64,000 nt of DNA from Streptomyces sp. B21-105 (lineage in GTDB: Bacteria; Actinomycetota; Actinomycetes; Streptomycetales; Streptomycetaceae), in contig NZ_JARUMJ010000001.1 in the NCBI RefSeq assembly GCF_036898465.1, positions 5,766,001 through 5,830,000 on the forward strand, written 5' to 3'. Made by a program: the position numbers and the translations under genes. How positions within the stretch are numbered: the stretch's first letter is position 1; each line of letters begins with the position of its first letter. The notes beneath the pieces are model-generated. The model was not told where the DNA came from, did no database searches, and was given only the letters and a program-made list of their open reading frames with translations. Of the stretch, positions 36,751 to 45,967 are shown in pieces.

Positions 36751-38033
36751 TGACTGCCACGATGACCGACACGCCGCCCCCCGCGGCGCCCAAGGCGGAC
36801 ACCGGCGGCCGGTCGGGCCGCTCACTCGGCCGGATCCTGATGATCGTCGCCGGCGCGCTGCTGCTCGTCGCCGCGGTCCGCGTCATCACCGGCTCCAACC
36901 AGCTCACCTCCGAGGGCCAGGTCTCGGCCGCGCTCGGCCTCGCCGTGCCCATCGGCCTCGCCGGTCTGGCCGGCCTGTGGTCCGAGCGGGCCGGCGTGGT
37001 CAACATCGGCCTCGAGGGCATGATGATCCTCGGCACCTTCGGCGCAGGCTGGATCGGCTGGCAGTCCAACCCCTGGCTCGGTCTGCTGTGCGGCGTCGGC
37101 TTCGGCGTCCTCGGCGGCCTGGTGCACGCCGTCGCGACCGTCACCTTCGGCGTCGACCACATCGTCTCCGGCGTCGCGGTCAACCTGCTGGCGCTCGGCA
37201 CCACCCAGTACCTCGCCAAGCTGTTCTTCTCCGAGGGCGAGCCGGCCGAAGCGGGCGGCAACCCCAAGCAGTCCCCGCCCGTCGAGTCGCTGCCCCACAT
37301 CGACGTGCCCGGACTCTCGGACGCCCTGCAGTCCGTCGAGAAGCACCACTGGTTCCTGCTCTCCGACATCGCGGGCATCCTCGGCGGCCTGGTCACCGAC
37401 CTGTCCGTGGTGACGCTCCTCGCCTTCCTGCTGTTCGTCGGCAGCTGGTGGCTGCTGTGGCGCACCCCGTTCGGCCTGCGACTGCGCTCCTGCGGTGAGA
37501 ACCCGATCGCCGCGGAGTCCCTCGGCGTCAACGTCTACAAGTACAAGTACGCGGCCGTCGCCGTCTCCGGCGGCCTCGCCGGCCTCGGCGGCGCCTTCCT
37601 CGCCCTGGTCACCTCGCACACCTACCTCGAGGGCCAGACCGGCGGCCGCGGCTACATCGGCCTCGCGGCGATGATCTTCGGCAACTGGCGTCCCGGCGGT
37701 CTGGCCATGGGCGCGGGCCTGTTCGGCTACTCCGACGCGCTGCAGCTGCGCAACGGCGGCGAGACCGTCCACGCGCTGCTGCTCCTGCTGGTCGTGCTCC
37801 TCGCGGGCCTGGCCGGCTGGAAGCTGTACCGCAAGGCGCACTGGCAGGCCGGGATCAGCCTCATCGTGGCCGCGCTCGTCCTGGTCTGGTACCTGTTCAC
37901 CGACGAGGTCCCGAGCGACTTCGTGGGCGCCACCCCGTACGTCGTCACCCTGCTGGTGCTGTCGCTGTCCGCGCAGCGGCTGCGCATGCCCAGGGCTGAC
38001 GGCATGCGCTACCGGAAGGGCCAGGGCAAGTGA
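36750..38033 (+). CDS. nucleoside ABC transporter permease 2
   Basis: 427 residues, about ten to twelve hydrophobic segments. WSERAGVVNIGLEGMMILG (about 73-91) and the CGENPIAAESLGVNVYKYK loop are family signatures (NupQ/YufQ). It is longer than usual, with an extra loop (EGEPAEAGGNPKQSPPVESL, about 160-180) and an additional C-terminal pair of helices. Start and the preceding stop overlap by one base (TGATG). Confidence 0.93.
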   Translation: MTATMTDTPPPAAPKADTGGRSGRSLGRILMIVAGALLLVAAVRVITGSNQLTSEGQVSAALGLAVPIGLAGLAGLWSERAGVVNIGLEGMMILGTFGAGWIGWQSNPWLGLLCGVGFGVLGGLVHAVATVTFGVDHIVSGVAVNLLALGTTQYLAKLFFSEGEPAEAGGNPKQSPPVESLPHIDVPGLSDALQSVEKHHWFLLSDIAGILGGLVTDLSVVTLLAFLLFVGSWWLLWRTPFGLRLRSCGENPIAAESLGVNVYKYKYAAVAVSGGLAGLGGAFLALVTSHTYLEGQTGGRGYIGLAAMIFGNWRPGGLAMGAGLFGYSDALQLRNGGETVHALLLLLVVLLAGLAGWKLYRKAHWQAGISLIVAALVLVWYLFTDEVPSDFVGATPYVVTLLVLSLSAQRLRMPRADGMRYRKGQGK

Positions 38034-38431
38034 CCCCGGCCGCCGACGTCGACTGGGAGGCGCTGCGCGAGGTGGCCCGGGAGGCCATGTCCCGCGCGTA
38101 CGCCCCCTACTCCGGCTACCCGGTCGGTGTGGCGGCGCTCGTCGACGACGGCCGGACCGTGTCCGGCTGCAACGTCGAGAACGCCTCCTACGGGCTCGGC
38201 CTGTGCGCCGAGTGCGGGCTGGTCTCGCAGTTGCAGAACACCGGCGGCGGCCGGCTCACGCACTTCACCTGCGTGGACGGCCGCGGCGAGATCCTCGTCC
38301 CGTGCGGCCGCTGCCGCCAGCTGCTGTACGAGTTCGGCGGCCCAGGCCTCCTGCTGGAGACGCCGGCGGGGATCCTGCCGCTCGCGGAGATGCTCCCGCA
38401 GGCATTCGGCCCGGACCACCTCACCAAGTAG
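38030..38431 (+). CDS. cdd: cytidine deaminase
   Basis: 133 residues. Deaminates cytidine and deoxycytidine to uridine forms in the cytoplasm. SGCNVENASYGLGLCAECG supplies the proton-shuttling Glu and first zinc Cys, and PCGRCRQ the other two Cys, the tetrameric Cys3-type enzyme. GTG 38030 overlaps the permease stop (GTGA), so uptake and deamination are translated together. Confidence 0.95.
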   Translation: MTPAADVDWEALREVAREAMSRAYAPYSGYPVGVAALVDDGRTVSGCNVENASYGLGLCAECGLVSQLQNTGGGRLTHFTCVDGRGEILVPCGRCRQLLYEFGGPGLLLETPAGILPLAEMLPQAFGPDHLTK

Positions 38432-38436
38432 TTCCC

Positions 38437-38471
38437 GCGCGGCCCCTCTGACTGGCGCAGAGGGGCCGCGC
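38437..38471. terminator. terminator after cdd
   Basis: GCGCGGCCCCTCTG pairs exactly with CAGAGGGGCCGCGC around ACTGGCG and is followed by ACTTTCTCC. It may attenuate read-through into deoA. Confidence 0.85.
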
Positions 38472-38515
38472 ACTTTCTCCCCCCCGTCTCCACCCGTTTC
38501 TCCCCCTGTCTTGTC

Positions 38516-38576
38516 GCACCACCGTCGCACCACCGCGCACCACCGTGCATCACCGCGCACCACCGTTGCATCACCG
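38516..38576 (+). repeat. imperfect tandem GCACCACCG repeat before deoA
   Basis: Six copies of a 10-11 bp unit (GCACCACCG with variants GCATCACCG) run up to the deoA ribosome site. No gene is involved; a slippage origin is likely. Confidence 0.8.
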
Positions 38577-38587
38577 GAAGGAAAGCC

Positions 38588-39871
38588 ATGGCCATGGACG
38601 CCGTCTCCGTCATCCGCACCAAGCGGGACCGCGGTGAGCTCAGCGACGAGCAGATCGACTGGGTCATCGACGCGTACACCGGCGGTGAGGTCGCCGACTA
38701 CCAGATGGCCGCCCTCAACATGGCCATCCTGCTCAACGGCATGAACCGCCGCGAGATCGCCCGCTGGACGGCCGCGATGATCGCCTCCGGCGAGCGCATG
38801 GACTTCTCCGCCCTGTCCCGCCCGACCGCCGACAAGCACTCCACGGGCGGCGTCGGCGACAAGATCACGCTGCCCCTGGCCCCCCTCGTGGCGGCCTGCG
38901 GCGCGGCGGTCCCGCAGCTCTCCGGACGCGGCCTCGGCCACACCGGCGGCACGCTGGACAAGCTGGAGTCGATCCCGGGCTGGCGCGCGCTGCTCTCCAA
39001 CGAGGAGATGCTGTCCGTGCTGGACGGCACCGGCGCGGTGATCTGCGCCGCGGGCGACGGTCTCGCCCCGGCCGACAAGAAGCTCTACGCGCTGCGGGAC
39101 GTGACCGGCACCGTCGAGGCCATCCCGCTGATCGCCTCGTCCATCATGTCCAAGAAGATCGCCGAGGGCACCGGCTCGCTGGTCCTGGACGTGAAGGTCG
39201 GCACCGGCGCCTTCATGAAGACCATCGAGGACGCCCGTGAGCTCGCCTCGACGATGGTGGGCCTCGGCACCGACCACGGTGTGAGGACGGTCGCCCTGCT
39301 GACCGACATGTCCACCCCCCTCGGCCTCACCGCGGGCAACGCCCTCGAGGTCCGCGAGTCGGTCGAGGTGCTGGCCGGCGGCGGCCCGGCGGACGTCGTG
39401 GAGCTGACGATCGCCCTGGCCCGCGAGATGCTCGACGCGGCCGGGATCAAGGACGCCGACCCGGCGAAGGCGCTCGCCGACGGCTCGGCGATGGACGTCT
39501 GGCGGCGCATGATCGCGGCCCAGGGCGGCGACCCGGACGCCGCGCTGCCCACCGCGAAGGAACAGCACGTGGTGAAGGCGGGCGCCTCGGGCGTCCTGAC
39601 CCGCCTCGACGCCTACGACATCGGCATCGCCGCCTGGCGCCTCGGCGCGGGCCGCGCCCGCAAGGAGGACCCGGTGCAGGCGGGCGCCGGCGTCGAACTG
39701 CACGCCAAGCCCGGCGACACGGTCACGGCCGGCCAGCCGCTGCTCACCCTGCACACCGACACCCCGGAGCGCTTCGCGTACGCGCTCGACGCGGTGGACG
39801 GCTCCTACGATGTCGCCGCCCCGGGCACCCCGTTCACGGCCTCCCCGGTCGTGCTGGAACGCATCGCCTGA
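38588..39871 (+). CDS. deoA: thymidine (pyrimidine-nucleoside) phosphorylase
   Basis: 427 residues. Splits thymidine or uridine with phosphate into base and (deoxy)ribose 1-phosphate. KHSTGGVGDKITL (about 80-92) is the phosphate-binding signature; TADKHS, LGHTGGTLDKLESIPG and SSIMSKKIAEG are the substrate-site segments; the C-terminal alpha/beta domain is complete. AAGGAAAG precedes the ATG. It follows cdd by 156 bp with a terminator between, so expression may be partly independent. Confidence 0.96.
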   Translation: MAMDAVSVIRTKRDRGELSDEQIDWVIDAYTGGEVADYQMAALNMAILLNGMNRREIARWTAAMIASGERMDFSALSRPTADKHSTGGVGDKITLPLAPLVAACGAAVPQLSGRGLGHTGGTLDKLESIPGWRALLSNEEMLSVLDGTGAVICAAGDGLAPADKKLYALRDVTGTVEAIPLIASSIMSKKIAEGTGSLVLDVKVGTGAFMKTIEDARELASTMVGLGTDHGVRTVALLTDMSTPLGLTAGNALEVRESVEVLAGGGPADVVELTIALAREMLDAAGIKDADPAKALADGSAMDVWRRMIAAQGGDPDAALPTAKEQHVVKAGASGVLTRLDAYDIGIAAWRLGAGRARKEDPVQAGAGVELHAKPGDTVTAGQPLLTLHTDTPERFAYALDAVDGSYDVAAPGTPFTASPVVLERIA

Positions 39872-40003
39872 CCTGGCCTTACCTGACCTGCGGCCGGAGG
39901 TCGCCGGTGTCACAGCCCCCTTTCGGGTGAACGGGATCGGTGGACCTCCGCCGGTCCCGTTCGGCATGCTGGACTCGGTGACGCACCGATCAAGGAGACC
40001 GCC

Positions 40004-40588
40004 ATGAGCGCACTCACCGTGGGCCACGACCCCGAGCAGAGCTGGGACGACCTCGTCCGGTTCTGGGAGGAGATGGAATGGCCCGAGGGCAGCAAGGTGG
40101 AGATCATCGAGGGGATCGTCACCGTGTCACCTGCTCCCGCTTACCGCCACAACGTCATCGCGGCACGCATTCAGCGCCGCCTCTACTCAGTCATCCCCGA
40201 GGACTGGGAAATCTTCCAGACGCTGGCCATCGCCGTGCCGTCGCGGCTGGGCATGCTCATTCCGGACCTCGTGGTGGCCCCCGTGCGGGAGCACACGGAG
40301 GCGGACAGCCACATCCCGGCCGGACTGGCCGAACTCGTCGTCGAGGTCACCTCGAAGTCCAACGCGCGGCACGACCGCATCAGCAAACCCGCCGCCTATG
40401 CCACCGCGGGCATCCCCTTCTACCTCCTCGTCGACCGCTGGGCTCCCGAAGGCCCCAGTGCGACCCTCTACGGAGAACCGCGCGGCGACGTCTACCGCCT
40501 GCTGAGCACGGCGAAGTTCGGCGAGCCGCTCAAGCTTCCCGCACCCTTCGACCTCGTCATCGACACGAGCGAGTTCCCCGCTGAGTAG
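40004..40588 (+). CDS. Uma2-family (DUF820) putative nuclease-fold protein
   Basis: 194 residues with VEIIEGIVTVSPAP, IPDLVVAPVRE, AELVVEVTSKSNARHDRISKPAAYA and FYLLVDRW, the same E...D...E-x-T core as the protein at 6655-7275. Function unknown. Strong ribosome site AAGGAG upstream of ATG 40004. It stands alone between deoA and a STAS gene. Confidence 0.85.
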   Translation: MSALTVGHDPEQSWDDLVRFWEEMEWPEGSKVEIIEGIVTVSPAPAYRHNVIAARIQRRLYSVIPEDWEIFQTLAIAVPSRLGMLIPDLVVAPVREHTEADSHIPAGLAELVVEVTSKSNARHDRISKPAAYATAGIPFYLLVDRWAPEGPSATLYGEPRGDVYRLLSTAKFGEPLKLPAPFDLVIDTSEFPAE

Positions 40589-40607
40589 GTCCTGCCGCCG
40601 CCTGGCG

Positions 40608-40994
40608 ATGAGTCGGGGTGTTGCGCACGGTCTACCGATCGTGGAAGCGACGACACCCCCCGTGCTCACCCTGACCGGCCCCGTCACCCGCGGGCAGGCG
40701 GCAGGGCTGGGCGACGCCGTGCGCACGCTGCTGGCCGGCACCGAGACCGCAGTGGTCGTCTGCGACGTGGCCGGGATCGGGCCGCCCGGGCTGCTCACCG
40801 TCGACCTGCTGGCACGGCTCCAGCTGGCCGCCCGGCGGGCCGGGGGCCGGATACGGCTGCGCGGCCCCGACCCCGCGCTACGCGCCCTGCTCCACCTGGT
40901 CGGACTCCCCGTCGAGGTGGAGGGGGAGGTCGAAGAGGGGGAACCAGCGCTGGGTGTCGAGGTAGAAGTGGAACCCGGTGAGGCGGCCCTCTGA
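40608..40994 (+). CDS. STAS-domain (anti-sigma antagonist-like) protein overlapping a convergent sigma gene
   Basis: Up to 128 residues. PPVLTLTGPVTRGQAAGLGD, ETAVVVCDVAGIGPPGLLTVDLLARLQLAARRAGGRIRLRGPDPALRALLHLVGL is a full STAS fold, but the usual phosphorylatable Ser after the DV strand is replaced (DVAGIGPPG). The last 38 codons run antisense through the end of the convergent ECF sigma gene, giving an acidic Val/Glu-rich tail. A GTG at 40641 is an alternative start that fits the domain better than the ATG at 40608. Confidence 0.65.
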   Translation: MSRGVAHGLPIVEATTPPVLTLTGPVTRGQAAGLGDAVRTLLAGTETAVVVCDVAGIGPPGLLTVDLLARLQLAARRAGGRIRLRGPDPALRALLHLVGLPVEVEGEVEEGEPALGVEVEVEPGEAAL

Positions 40995-41894
40995 GATCTC
41001 CAGGATCTGCACGGCCCACGGGGTGAACCCGCCCTTCTCCGGGTCCGGCTTGTACTGGGCGAACCCCGGCAGACCGTTGACCTCGACCGGCAGCAGGCGC
41101 GAGCCCTCGCAGGCGGAGCCGAACGTGGTCATGAAGCCGGTGATGTCGTCGTGCCCGGTCAGCCACAGGTCGAACGGCGGCATCGTCATGACGGCGTCCT
41201 CGTGGAGCAGGGCCGTCAGCGCCGTCATGTCATAGCCCTCGAAGGCCGCCACATAGCGGTCGAGGAGCTTTTGCTGCTCCTCGTCGAGCGGGTCCGACAC
41301 CGCCGCGTCCGCGCCGGACTCCTTGCGCTCGGACAGGGTGGCCCGCGCCCGCTGCAGCGCGCTGTTGACCGAGGCGACCGAGGTGTCCAGCAGTTCGGCG
41401 ACCTCGCTCGCCCGCCACGCCAGCACCTCCCGCAGGATCAGCACCGCCCGCTGCTTCGGCGGCAGCTGCTGCAGCGCGGCCATGAACGCCAGGCGTACCG
41501 ACTCCTTCGCGACCGCCGCCTCGGCCGGGTCCTCCACCGTCGGCAGCACACGGGCGTCGGGCATCGGCTCCAGCCAGGTGTTGTCGGGACGGGGTGAGAG
41601 CGCGGCCCGGGCGAGGGGGGTGGGCCCGGAGAGGTCCATCGGCCGGGCCCGCTTGTTGCCCGCCGTCAGCATGTCCAGACAGACGTTGGTGGCGATCCGG
41701 TACAGCCAGGAACGCAGACTCGAGCGGCCCTCGAACCGGTCGTAGCTCCGCCAGGCGCGCACCAGAGTGTCCTGCACCGCGTCCTCCGCCTCGAAGGACG
41801 AGCCGAGCATGCGGTAGCAGTAACCGGTCAGTTCCGTCCGGTGCTTCTCCAGTGCGACGTCGAGCTCCGTCGTCGTCGCCGTGCTGTCGCCCAT
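40878..41894 (-). CDS. ECF sigma factor with C-terminal SnoaL-like domain
   Basis: 338 residues. Region 2 (about 12-80: GYCYRMLGSSFEAEDAVQDT, SLRSWLYRIATNVCLDML) and region 4 (about 130-195: LPPKQRAVLILREVLAWRASEVAELLDTSVASVNSALQRA) are followed by a SnoaL/NTF2-like domain (about 205-330: LLDRYVAAFEGYDMTALTAL, PFDLWLTGHDDITGFM). In such sigma factors the extra domain controls activity in place of a separate anti-sigma factor. The ATG at 41894 is preferred to a TTG two codons upstream. No anti-sigma gene is adjacent. Confidence 0.88.
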   Translation of the reverse strand: MGDSTATTTELDVALEKHRTELTGYCYRMLGSSFEAEDAVQDTLVRAWRSYDRFEGRSSLRSWLYRIATNVCLDMLTAGNKRARPMDLSGPTPLARAALSPRPDNTWLEPMPDARVLPTVEDPAEAAVAKESVRLAFMAALQQLPPKQRAVLILREVLAWRASEVAELLDTSVASVNSALQRARATLSERKESGADAAVSDPLDEEQQKLLDRYVAAFEGYDMTALTALLHEDAVMTMPPFDLWLTGHDDITGFMTTFGSACEGSRLLPVEVNGLPGFAQYKPDPEKGGFTPWAVQILEISEGRLTGFHFYLDTQRWFPLFDLPLHLDGESDQVEQGA

Positions 41895-42033
41895 CGCCAA
41901 CCCACCCCTGTGGCCGTCCTGTCACGCGTCTTCGCGCCCAGCACTTCGGAAGCTACCGCAGCCCACTGACAACGGCCTGCCGAGTCGGCGAAAGCGCAGG
42001 TGGACGCCCTGCCCGAGCCCTTGCGGCCGCCCA

Positions 42034-43185
42034 TCAGACCAACTGCTTGACGGACATCAGCAGGTGCCGGTGGCTCTCCGGCGCGTCCGCCGGGCTCAGC
42101 AGCGCCCGCTGGCCGGTCCCCAGCAGCTCCACCCGCAGCCGTGCCGCCCCGAACGACGACAGCGCGTCCAGCAGATACGCCGGGTTGAAGGCCACCGTGA
42201 CGTCCTCGGCGCCGGTCAGCGCGGCCGGCAGCCGCTGCGCCGCCACGTCGTCGCCGTACCCGGCGCGCAGCAGCACCGACTCCGCCGAGAAGTCCAGCCG
42301 CACCGGACTGTTCGCCTCCGCCACCACCGCGACCCGGCGCACGGCCTCCGTGAGCGCCTCGCACTCCACCTCGGCGACCGTGGCCTCCGCCATGTCGAAC
42401 AGCTTCCCGTACGACGGCAGCCGCCCGTCCAGCGGCCGCAGGACCGTCCGCATCCGCCCGCCCTCGAACCCGACCGGCCCGCTCCCGACCGGCCTGCTCC
42501 CTCCTGGCCCGCTCCCGGCGGCCCCGTCGAGGCCGATCCGCACGGTCCCGCACCGGGCGAGCGACCGGGCCGTGTCCAGCAGCCGCCGCGCCGGCAGCAG
42601 CGCCTCCACCACGCCCCCGTCCGCCGCGTCCGGCTCCGCCCTCCACTCCAGCCGCCGCACCGCGTACCGGTAGCGGTCCGACGCCGACAGCGTCATCTCC
42701 TCGCCCTCCAGGCGCAGCTGGACGCCGGTCAGAACCGGGAGGGTGTCGTCGCGGCCCGCGGCCACCGCGACCTGCGCGACGGCGGTCGCGAACGCGGCCG
42801 CGTCGACGGCGCCGTACGCCTGCGGCGGCGCGGGCGGGACGGGGTACTCCTCGTGCGGGAGGGTCGACAGGCCGAAGCCGGTGCCGCCCGCCTCGACCGT
42901 GAACCGCGTCCCCTCCAGCGCACAGCTCACCGGCCCGTTTGGCAGCACCTTGCAGATGTCCAGCAGCCGCCGCCCGAGGACGAGCACCCGGCCGCCGGCC
43001 CCGACCTCGGCGTCCGCCTCGATCCGCGCGGCGGTCTCGAAGTCGAACCCCGACACGCTCAGCACTCCCGCCGACGCCTCCAGCACCAGACCGCCGAGCA
43101 CCGGCACCGGCGTGCGTGCGGGCAGCGCGCGGGCCGCCCATCCCACGGCCTCGACGAGATCACCGCGGTCGATGCGGAACTCCAT
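42034..43185 (-). CDS. sliding-clamp (DNA polymerase III beta) paralogue
   Basis: 383 residues with three clamp domains: RGDLVEAVGWAARALPARTPVPVLGGLVLEA at the N-terminus, RDDTLPVLTGVQLRLEG opening domain 2 and a C-terminal LLMSVKQLV where true clamps end in LMP(V/M)R. The essential dnaN normally sits beside dnaA at oriC, so this is a second copy. Domain 2 carries a Gly/Pro insertion with repeats (GSGPGGSRPVGSGPVG, about 215-232). Role unknown; repair or an alternative polymerase clamp are possibilities. Confidence 0.85.
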   Translation of the reverse strand: MEFRIDRGDLVEAVGWAARALPARTPVPVLGGLVLEASAGVLSVSGFDFETAARIEADAEVGAGGRVLVLGRRLLDICKVLPNGPVSCALEGTRFTVEAGGTGFGLSTLPHEEYPVPPAPPQAYGAVDAAAFATAVAQVAVAAGRDDTLPVLTGVQLRLEGEEMTLSASDRYRYAVRRLEWRAEPDAADGGVVEALLPARRLLDTARSLARCGTVRIGLDGAAGSGPGGSRPVGSGPVGFEGGRMRTVLRPLDGRLPSYGKLFDMAEATVAEVECEALTEAVRRVAVVAEANSPVRLDFSAESVLLRAGYGDDVAAQRLPAALTGAEDVTVAFNPAYLLDALSSFGAARLRVELLGTGQRALLSPADAPESHRHLLMSVKQLV

Positions 43186-43295
43186 GGACGAACCCCCTGC
43201 GACAGAAACCGGTCAGTGGTCGCGGAGGCTATCCGCGACCACTGACAAACGACTCTGAGCAGGACGGACGGGGACCGGGACCGGGAAGGGAGCCG

Positions 43296-44591
43296 TCAGG
43301 CGACGGCCGGCGCCTCCCGGCGCGCCGCGCGCGTGCCGGCCACCGTGATCGCGACGACGCCGAGCACCGCGACGAGGCCCACGCCGACCGTGCCGGCCCA
43401 GCCGCCCGAGTGGAAGGCGATCGCCCCGACCGTGGAACCGGCGCTGGAGCCGACGTAGTACGCGGACTGGTAGAGCGCCGAGGCCTGGGCGCGGCCGGTG
43501 GTCGCCGTCCTGCTGACCGCCGACGACGCCACCGCGTGCCCCGCGAAGAAGCCCGCCGTGATCAGGACCAGGCCCAGCAGCACCGACGCCAGCGAGTCCG
43601 CCAGGGACAGCAGCAGGCCCGCCGTGGTCGTGCCGCCCGCCAGGTACAGCGTGCCGCGCCGTCCCAGCCGGCCGACCAGCCGGCCCGCCGTCGACGCCGA
43701 CACCGTGCCCACCAGGTACACCAGGAAGATCGAGCCGACGATGCCCTGGGGAAGGGAGAACGGCTCTTCCGTCAGCCGGTAGCCGATCACCGTGTACACG
43801 CCGCCGAAGACGGTCATGAACAGCGCGCCGATCGCGTACAGCCGGCGCAGCAGCGGGTTCGCGAGGTGGCTGCGGACGGTCCGGGCCAGGACGCGCGGCG
43901 GCAGGGAGCCCGGCGTGAAGTGGCGCGGCGCCGGCAGCAGCAGCCGGAAGGCGACCGCGCAGGCCACCGCCAGCGCGCCGATCACGCCGACGGCGATCCG
44001 CCAGCCCCACTCCTGTGCGACCCAGCCGGTGATGACCCGGCCGCTCATCCCGCCGACGCTGTTGCCGGCCACGAACAGGCCGATCGCCGTGACCAGCGCC
44101 TTCGGCCGGACCTCCTCCGCGAGGTAGGCCGTGGCCGAGGCGGGGAGCCCGGCCAGCGCCGCGCCCTGCACCGCCCGCAGCACGACCAGCCAGCCCAGGG
44201 AGGGGGCGAACGGGACCAGCAGGCCCACGCCGACCGCGACCCCCAGCGAGGCCGTCATCACCGTACGGCGGCCGTAGCGCTCCGACAGGGCGCTCATCGG
44301 CAGGACGAACAGTGCCAGTCCGCCGGTCGCCGCCGCCACCGTCCAGCTCGCCTGGCTCGCCGCCACCCCGAAGTCGCCGGAGATCAGCGGCAGGAGCGCC
44401 TGCGTGGAGTACAGCAGGGCGAAGGTCGCCACACCGGCGAGGAAGAGCGCGAAGCTCATCCGGCGGTAGCCGGGGCCGCCGGGCGCCAGCCGGGAGTCGC
44501 GGGAGACGTCGGAGACGGTGGCGGTGGCGGCCGAGCGGGCGGGGGAGGCGGCGACCACGATCGTGGACGCCCCGGTACTGGCGGGAGACAT
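43296..44591 (-). CDS. MFS transporter (YnfM-like)
   Basis: 431 residues with twelve predicted helices after a 45-residue hydrophilic N-terminus. SERYGRRTVMTASL is motif A between helices 2 and 3, LRAVQGAALAGLPASATAYLAEE helix 4. It resembles arabinose-efflux-permease and YnfM-type drug or metabolite exporters. It is divergent from a LysR gene, with 63 bp between, so it is the probable LysR target. Confidence 0.88.
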   Translation of the reverse strand: MSPASTGASTIVVAASPARSAATATVSDVSRDSRLAPGGPGYRRMSFALFLAGVATFALLYSTQALLPLISGDFGVAASQASWTVAAATGGLALFVLPMSALSERYGRRTVMTASLGVAVGVGLLVPFAPSLGWLVVLRAVQGAALAGLPASATAYLAEEVRPKALVTAIGLFVAGNSVGGMSGRVITGWVAQEWGWRIAVGVIGALAVACAVAFRLLLPAPRHFTPGSLPPRVLARTVRSHLANPLLRRLYAIGALFMTVFGGVYTVIGYRLTEEPFSLPQGIVGSIFLVYLVGTVSASTAGRLVGRLGRRGTLYLAGGTTTAGLLLSLADSLASVLLGLVLITAGFFAGHAVASSAVSRTATTGRAQASALYQSAYYVGSSAGSTVGAIAFHSGGWAGTVGVGLVAVLGVVAITVAGTRAARREAPAVA

Positions 44592-44623
44592 GCCTCGAAC
44601 CTACGGACGGTCCCGCTGATCCG

Positions 44624-44636
44624 TCCAATGCATGGA
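44624..44636. promoter_or_regulatory. candidate LysR site between MFS and LysR genes
   Basis: TCCAATGCATGGA is an interrupted palindrome (TCCA-N5-TGGA, with ATGCAT inside) in the 63-bp divergent gap. CATAAT (44642-44647) could be a -10 for the LysR gene and TATGAC (reverse strand) for the transporter. Confidence 0.5.
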
Positions 44637-44654
44637 CTCGTCATAATCGTTCCC

Positions 44655-45617
44655 ATGGTGCATCAGCAGAGGTCGCAGGCTCGCCTGTCACGGTCCGGTG
44701 ACACAGAAGCCATCGCCGACATGGCGAGGCTGCTCGCCCCGCGGCTCGCCTACTTCGCCGGCGTCGCCCGCACCGAGCACGTCACACGCGCCGCCCGGGA
44801 GATGGACGTCCCGCAGTCGACGCTGTCCCGGGCGATGGTCCGGCTGGAGCAGGACCTCGGCGTCGATCTGTTCGCCCGCCGCGGCCGGACGGTCTCCCTC
44901 ACCCCGGCCGGCCGCACCTTCCTCGCCTCGGTGGAGCGCGCCCTCGCGGAGATCGAACGGGCCGCCGACGAGGTCCGGGCCGACGCCGACCCGACGGCCG
45001 GCAAGGTCGCGTTCGGCTTCCTGCACACCATGGGCGCGGAGACCGTGCCGGGCCTCCTCCACGCCTTCCGCGCCGACCACCCGCGGGTGCGCTTCAGCCT
45101 CGTGCAGAACTACGGCGAGGCGATGCTGGAGCGCCTGCGGGCGGGCGAGCTGGACCTCTGTCTGACCTCCCCGGTGCCCGACGCCCCGGACCTGGTCGCG
45201 CGCAGGCTCGACGAGCAGAAACTGCGTCTGGTCGTCCCGGCCGACCACCGTCTCGCCGCCCGCAGGAGGGTTCGCCTCGCCGAGGCCGCCGACGACACCT
45301 TCGTGACCCTGGAACCCGGCTACGGCCTGCGCCGCATCACCGACGACCTGTGCAAGGAGGCGGGCTTCAGGCCCCGGGTCGCCTTCGAGGGGGAGGAGGC
45401 GGAGACCCTGCGCGGGCTGGTGGCGGCGGGCCTGGGGGTCGCCCTGCTGCCACCGCCGGCCGTGGCCCGCCCCGGCGTGGTGGAACTGACGGTCACGGCC
45501 CCCCGGGCCGCCCGCGAGATCGGCGTGGCCTGGCTCGACGGCCATCCGGACACCCCGCCGGTGGCCGCCTTCAAGAAGTTCCTGCTGTCGAGACGCGGCA
45601 ACCTGCTTCCGTCCTAG
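44655..45617 (+). CDS. LysR-family transcriptional regulator
   Basis: 320 residues. The N-terminal helix-turn-helix (about 25-85) reads LAYFAGVARTEHVTRAAREM, then PQSTLSRAMVRLEQDLGVDLFARRGRTVSLT. The effector domain (about 112-310) has KVAFGFLHTMGAETVPGLL, the type of substrate-binding fold found in LysR proteins. The ATG follows the putative -10 CATAAT by only a few bases, so the transcript may be nearly leaderless. Likely controls the divergent MFS gene. Confidence 0.9.
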   Translation: MVHQQRSQARLSRSGDTEAIADMARLLAPRLAYFAGVARTEHVTRAAREMDVPQSTLSRAMVRLEQDLGVDLFARRGRTVSLTPAGRTFLASVERALAEIERAADEVRADADPTAGKVAFGFLHTMGAETVPGLLHAFRADHPRVRFSLVQNYGEAMLERLRAGELDLCLTSPVPDAPDLVARRLDEQKLRLVVPADHRLAARRRVRLAEAADDTFVTLEPGYGLRRITDDLCKEAGFRPRVAFEGEEAETLRGLVAAGLGVALLPPPAVARPGVVELTVTAPRAAREIGVAWLDGHPDTPPVAAFKKFLLSRRGNLLPS

Positions 45618-45967
45618 TGACGTGACCGGAGAGGTTCACCGGCTCGCGACGCCCGGCACGGCACTCCCCCAGCCTTCGGCCGGGGCTGCCCCCACGCCGC
45701 GTTGTCGCATCACCCGAGTACATCCAGTACACGGGCGATGCTCGCGCCTTGCGATGCTCACCCACTGCCTGAACGGCGTGGGAGGCGCCCCCACCACCGG
45801 ACGCCGCGAGCTTCTCGGCAAACCCTTCCGGTCACGGCACTAGACACGCCTTCCCGAGCGCGGTGCCCGTGACGGGACGCCCGGCCGTGCCACCACCGGC
45901 ATCCCGTTTCTACGTTTCCTCGCCGTTTCTACGGTTTCTCGCCGTTACTACCGTTTCCCAGCCGTTC
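45618..45967. other. 350-bp intergenic region with a hairpin
   Basis: CCCC-A-GCC-TTC-GGC-C-GGGG at 45667-45685 can form a short terminator for the LysR gene. Apart from a decayed tandem repeat starting at 45904, nothing else was recognised. Confidence 0.5.
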
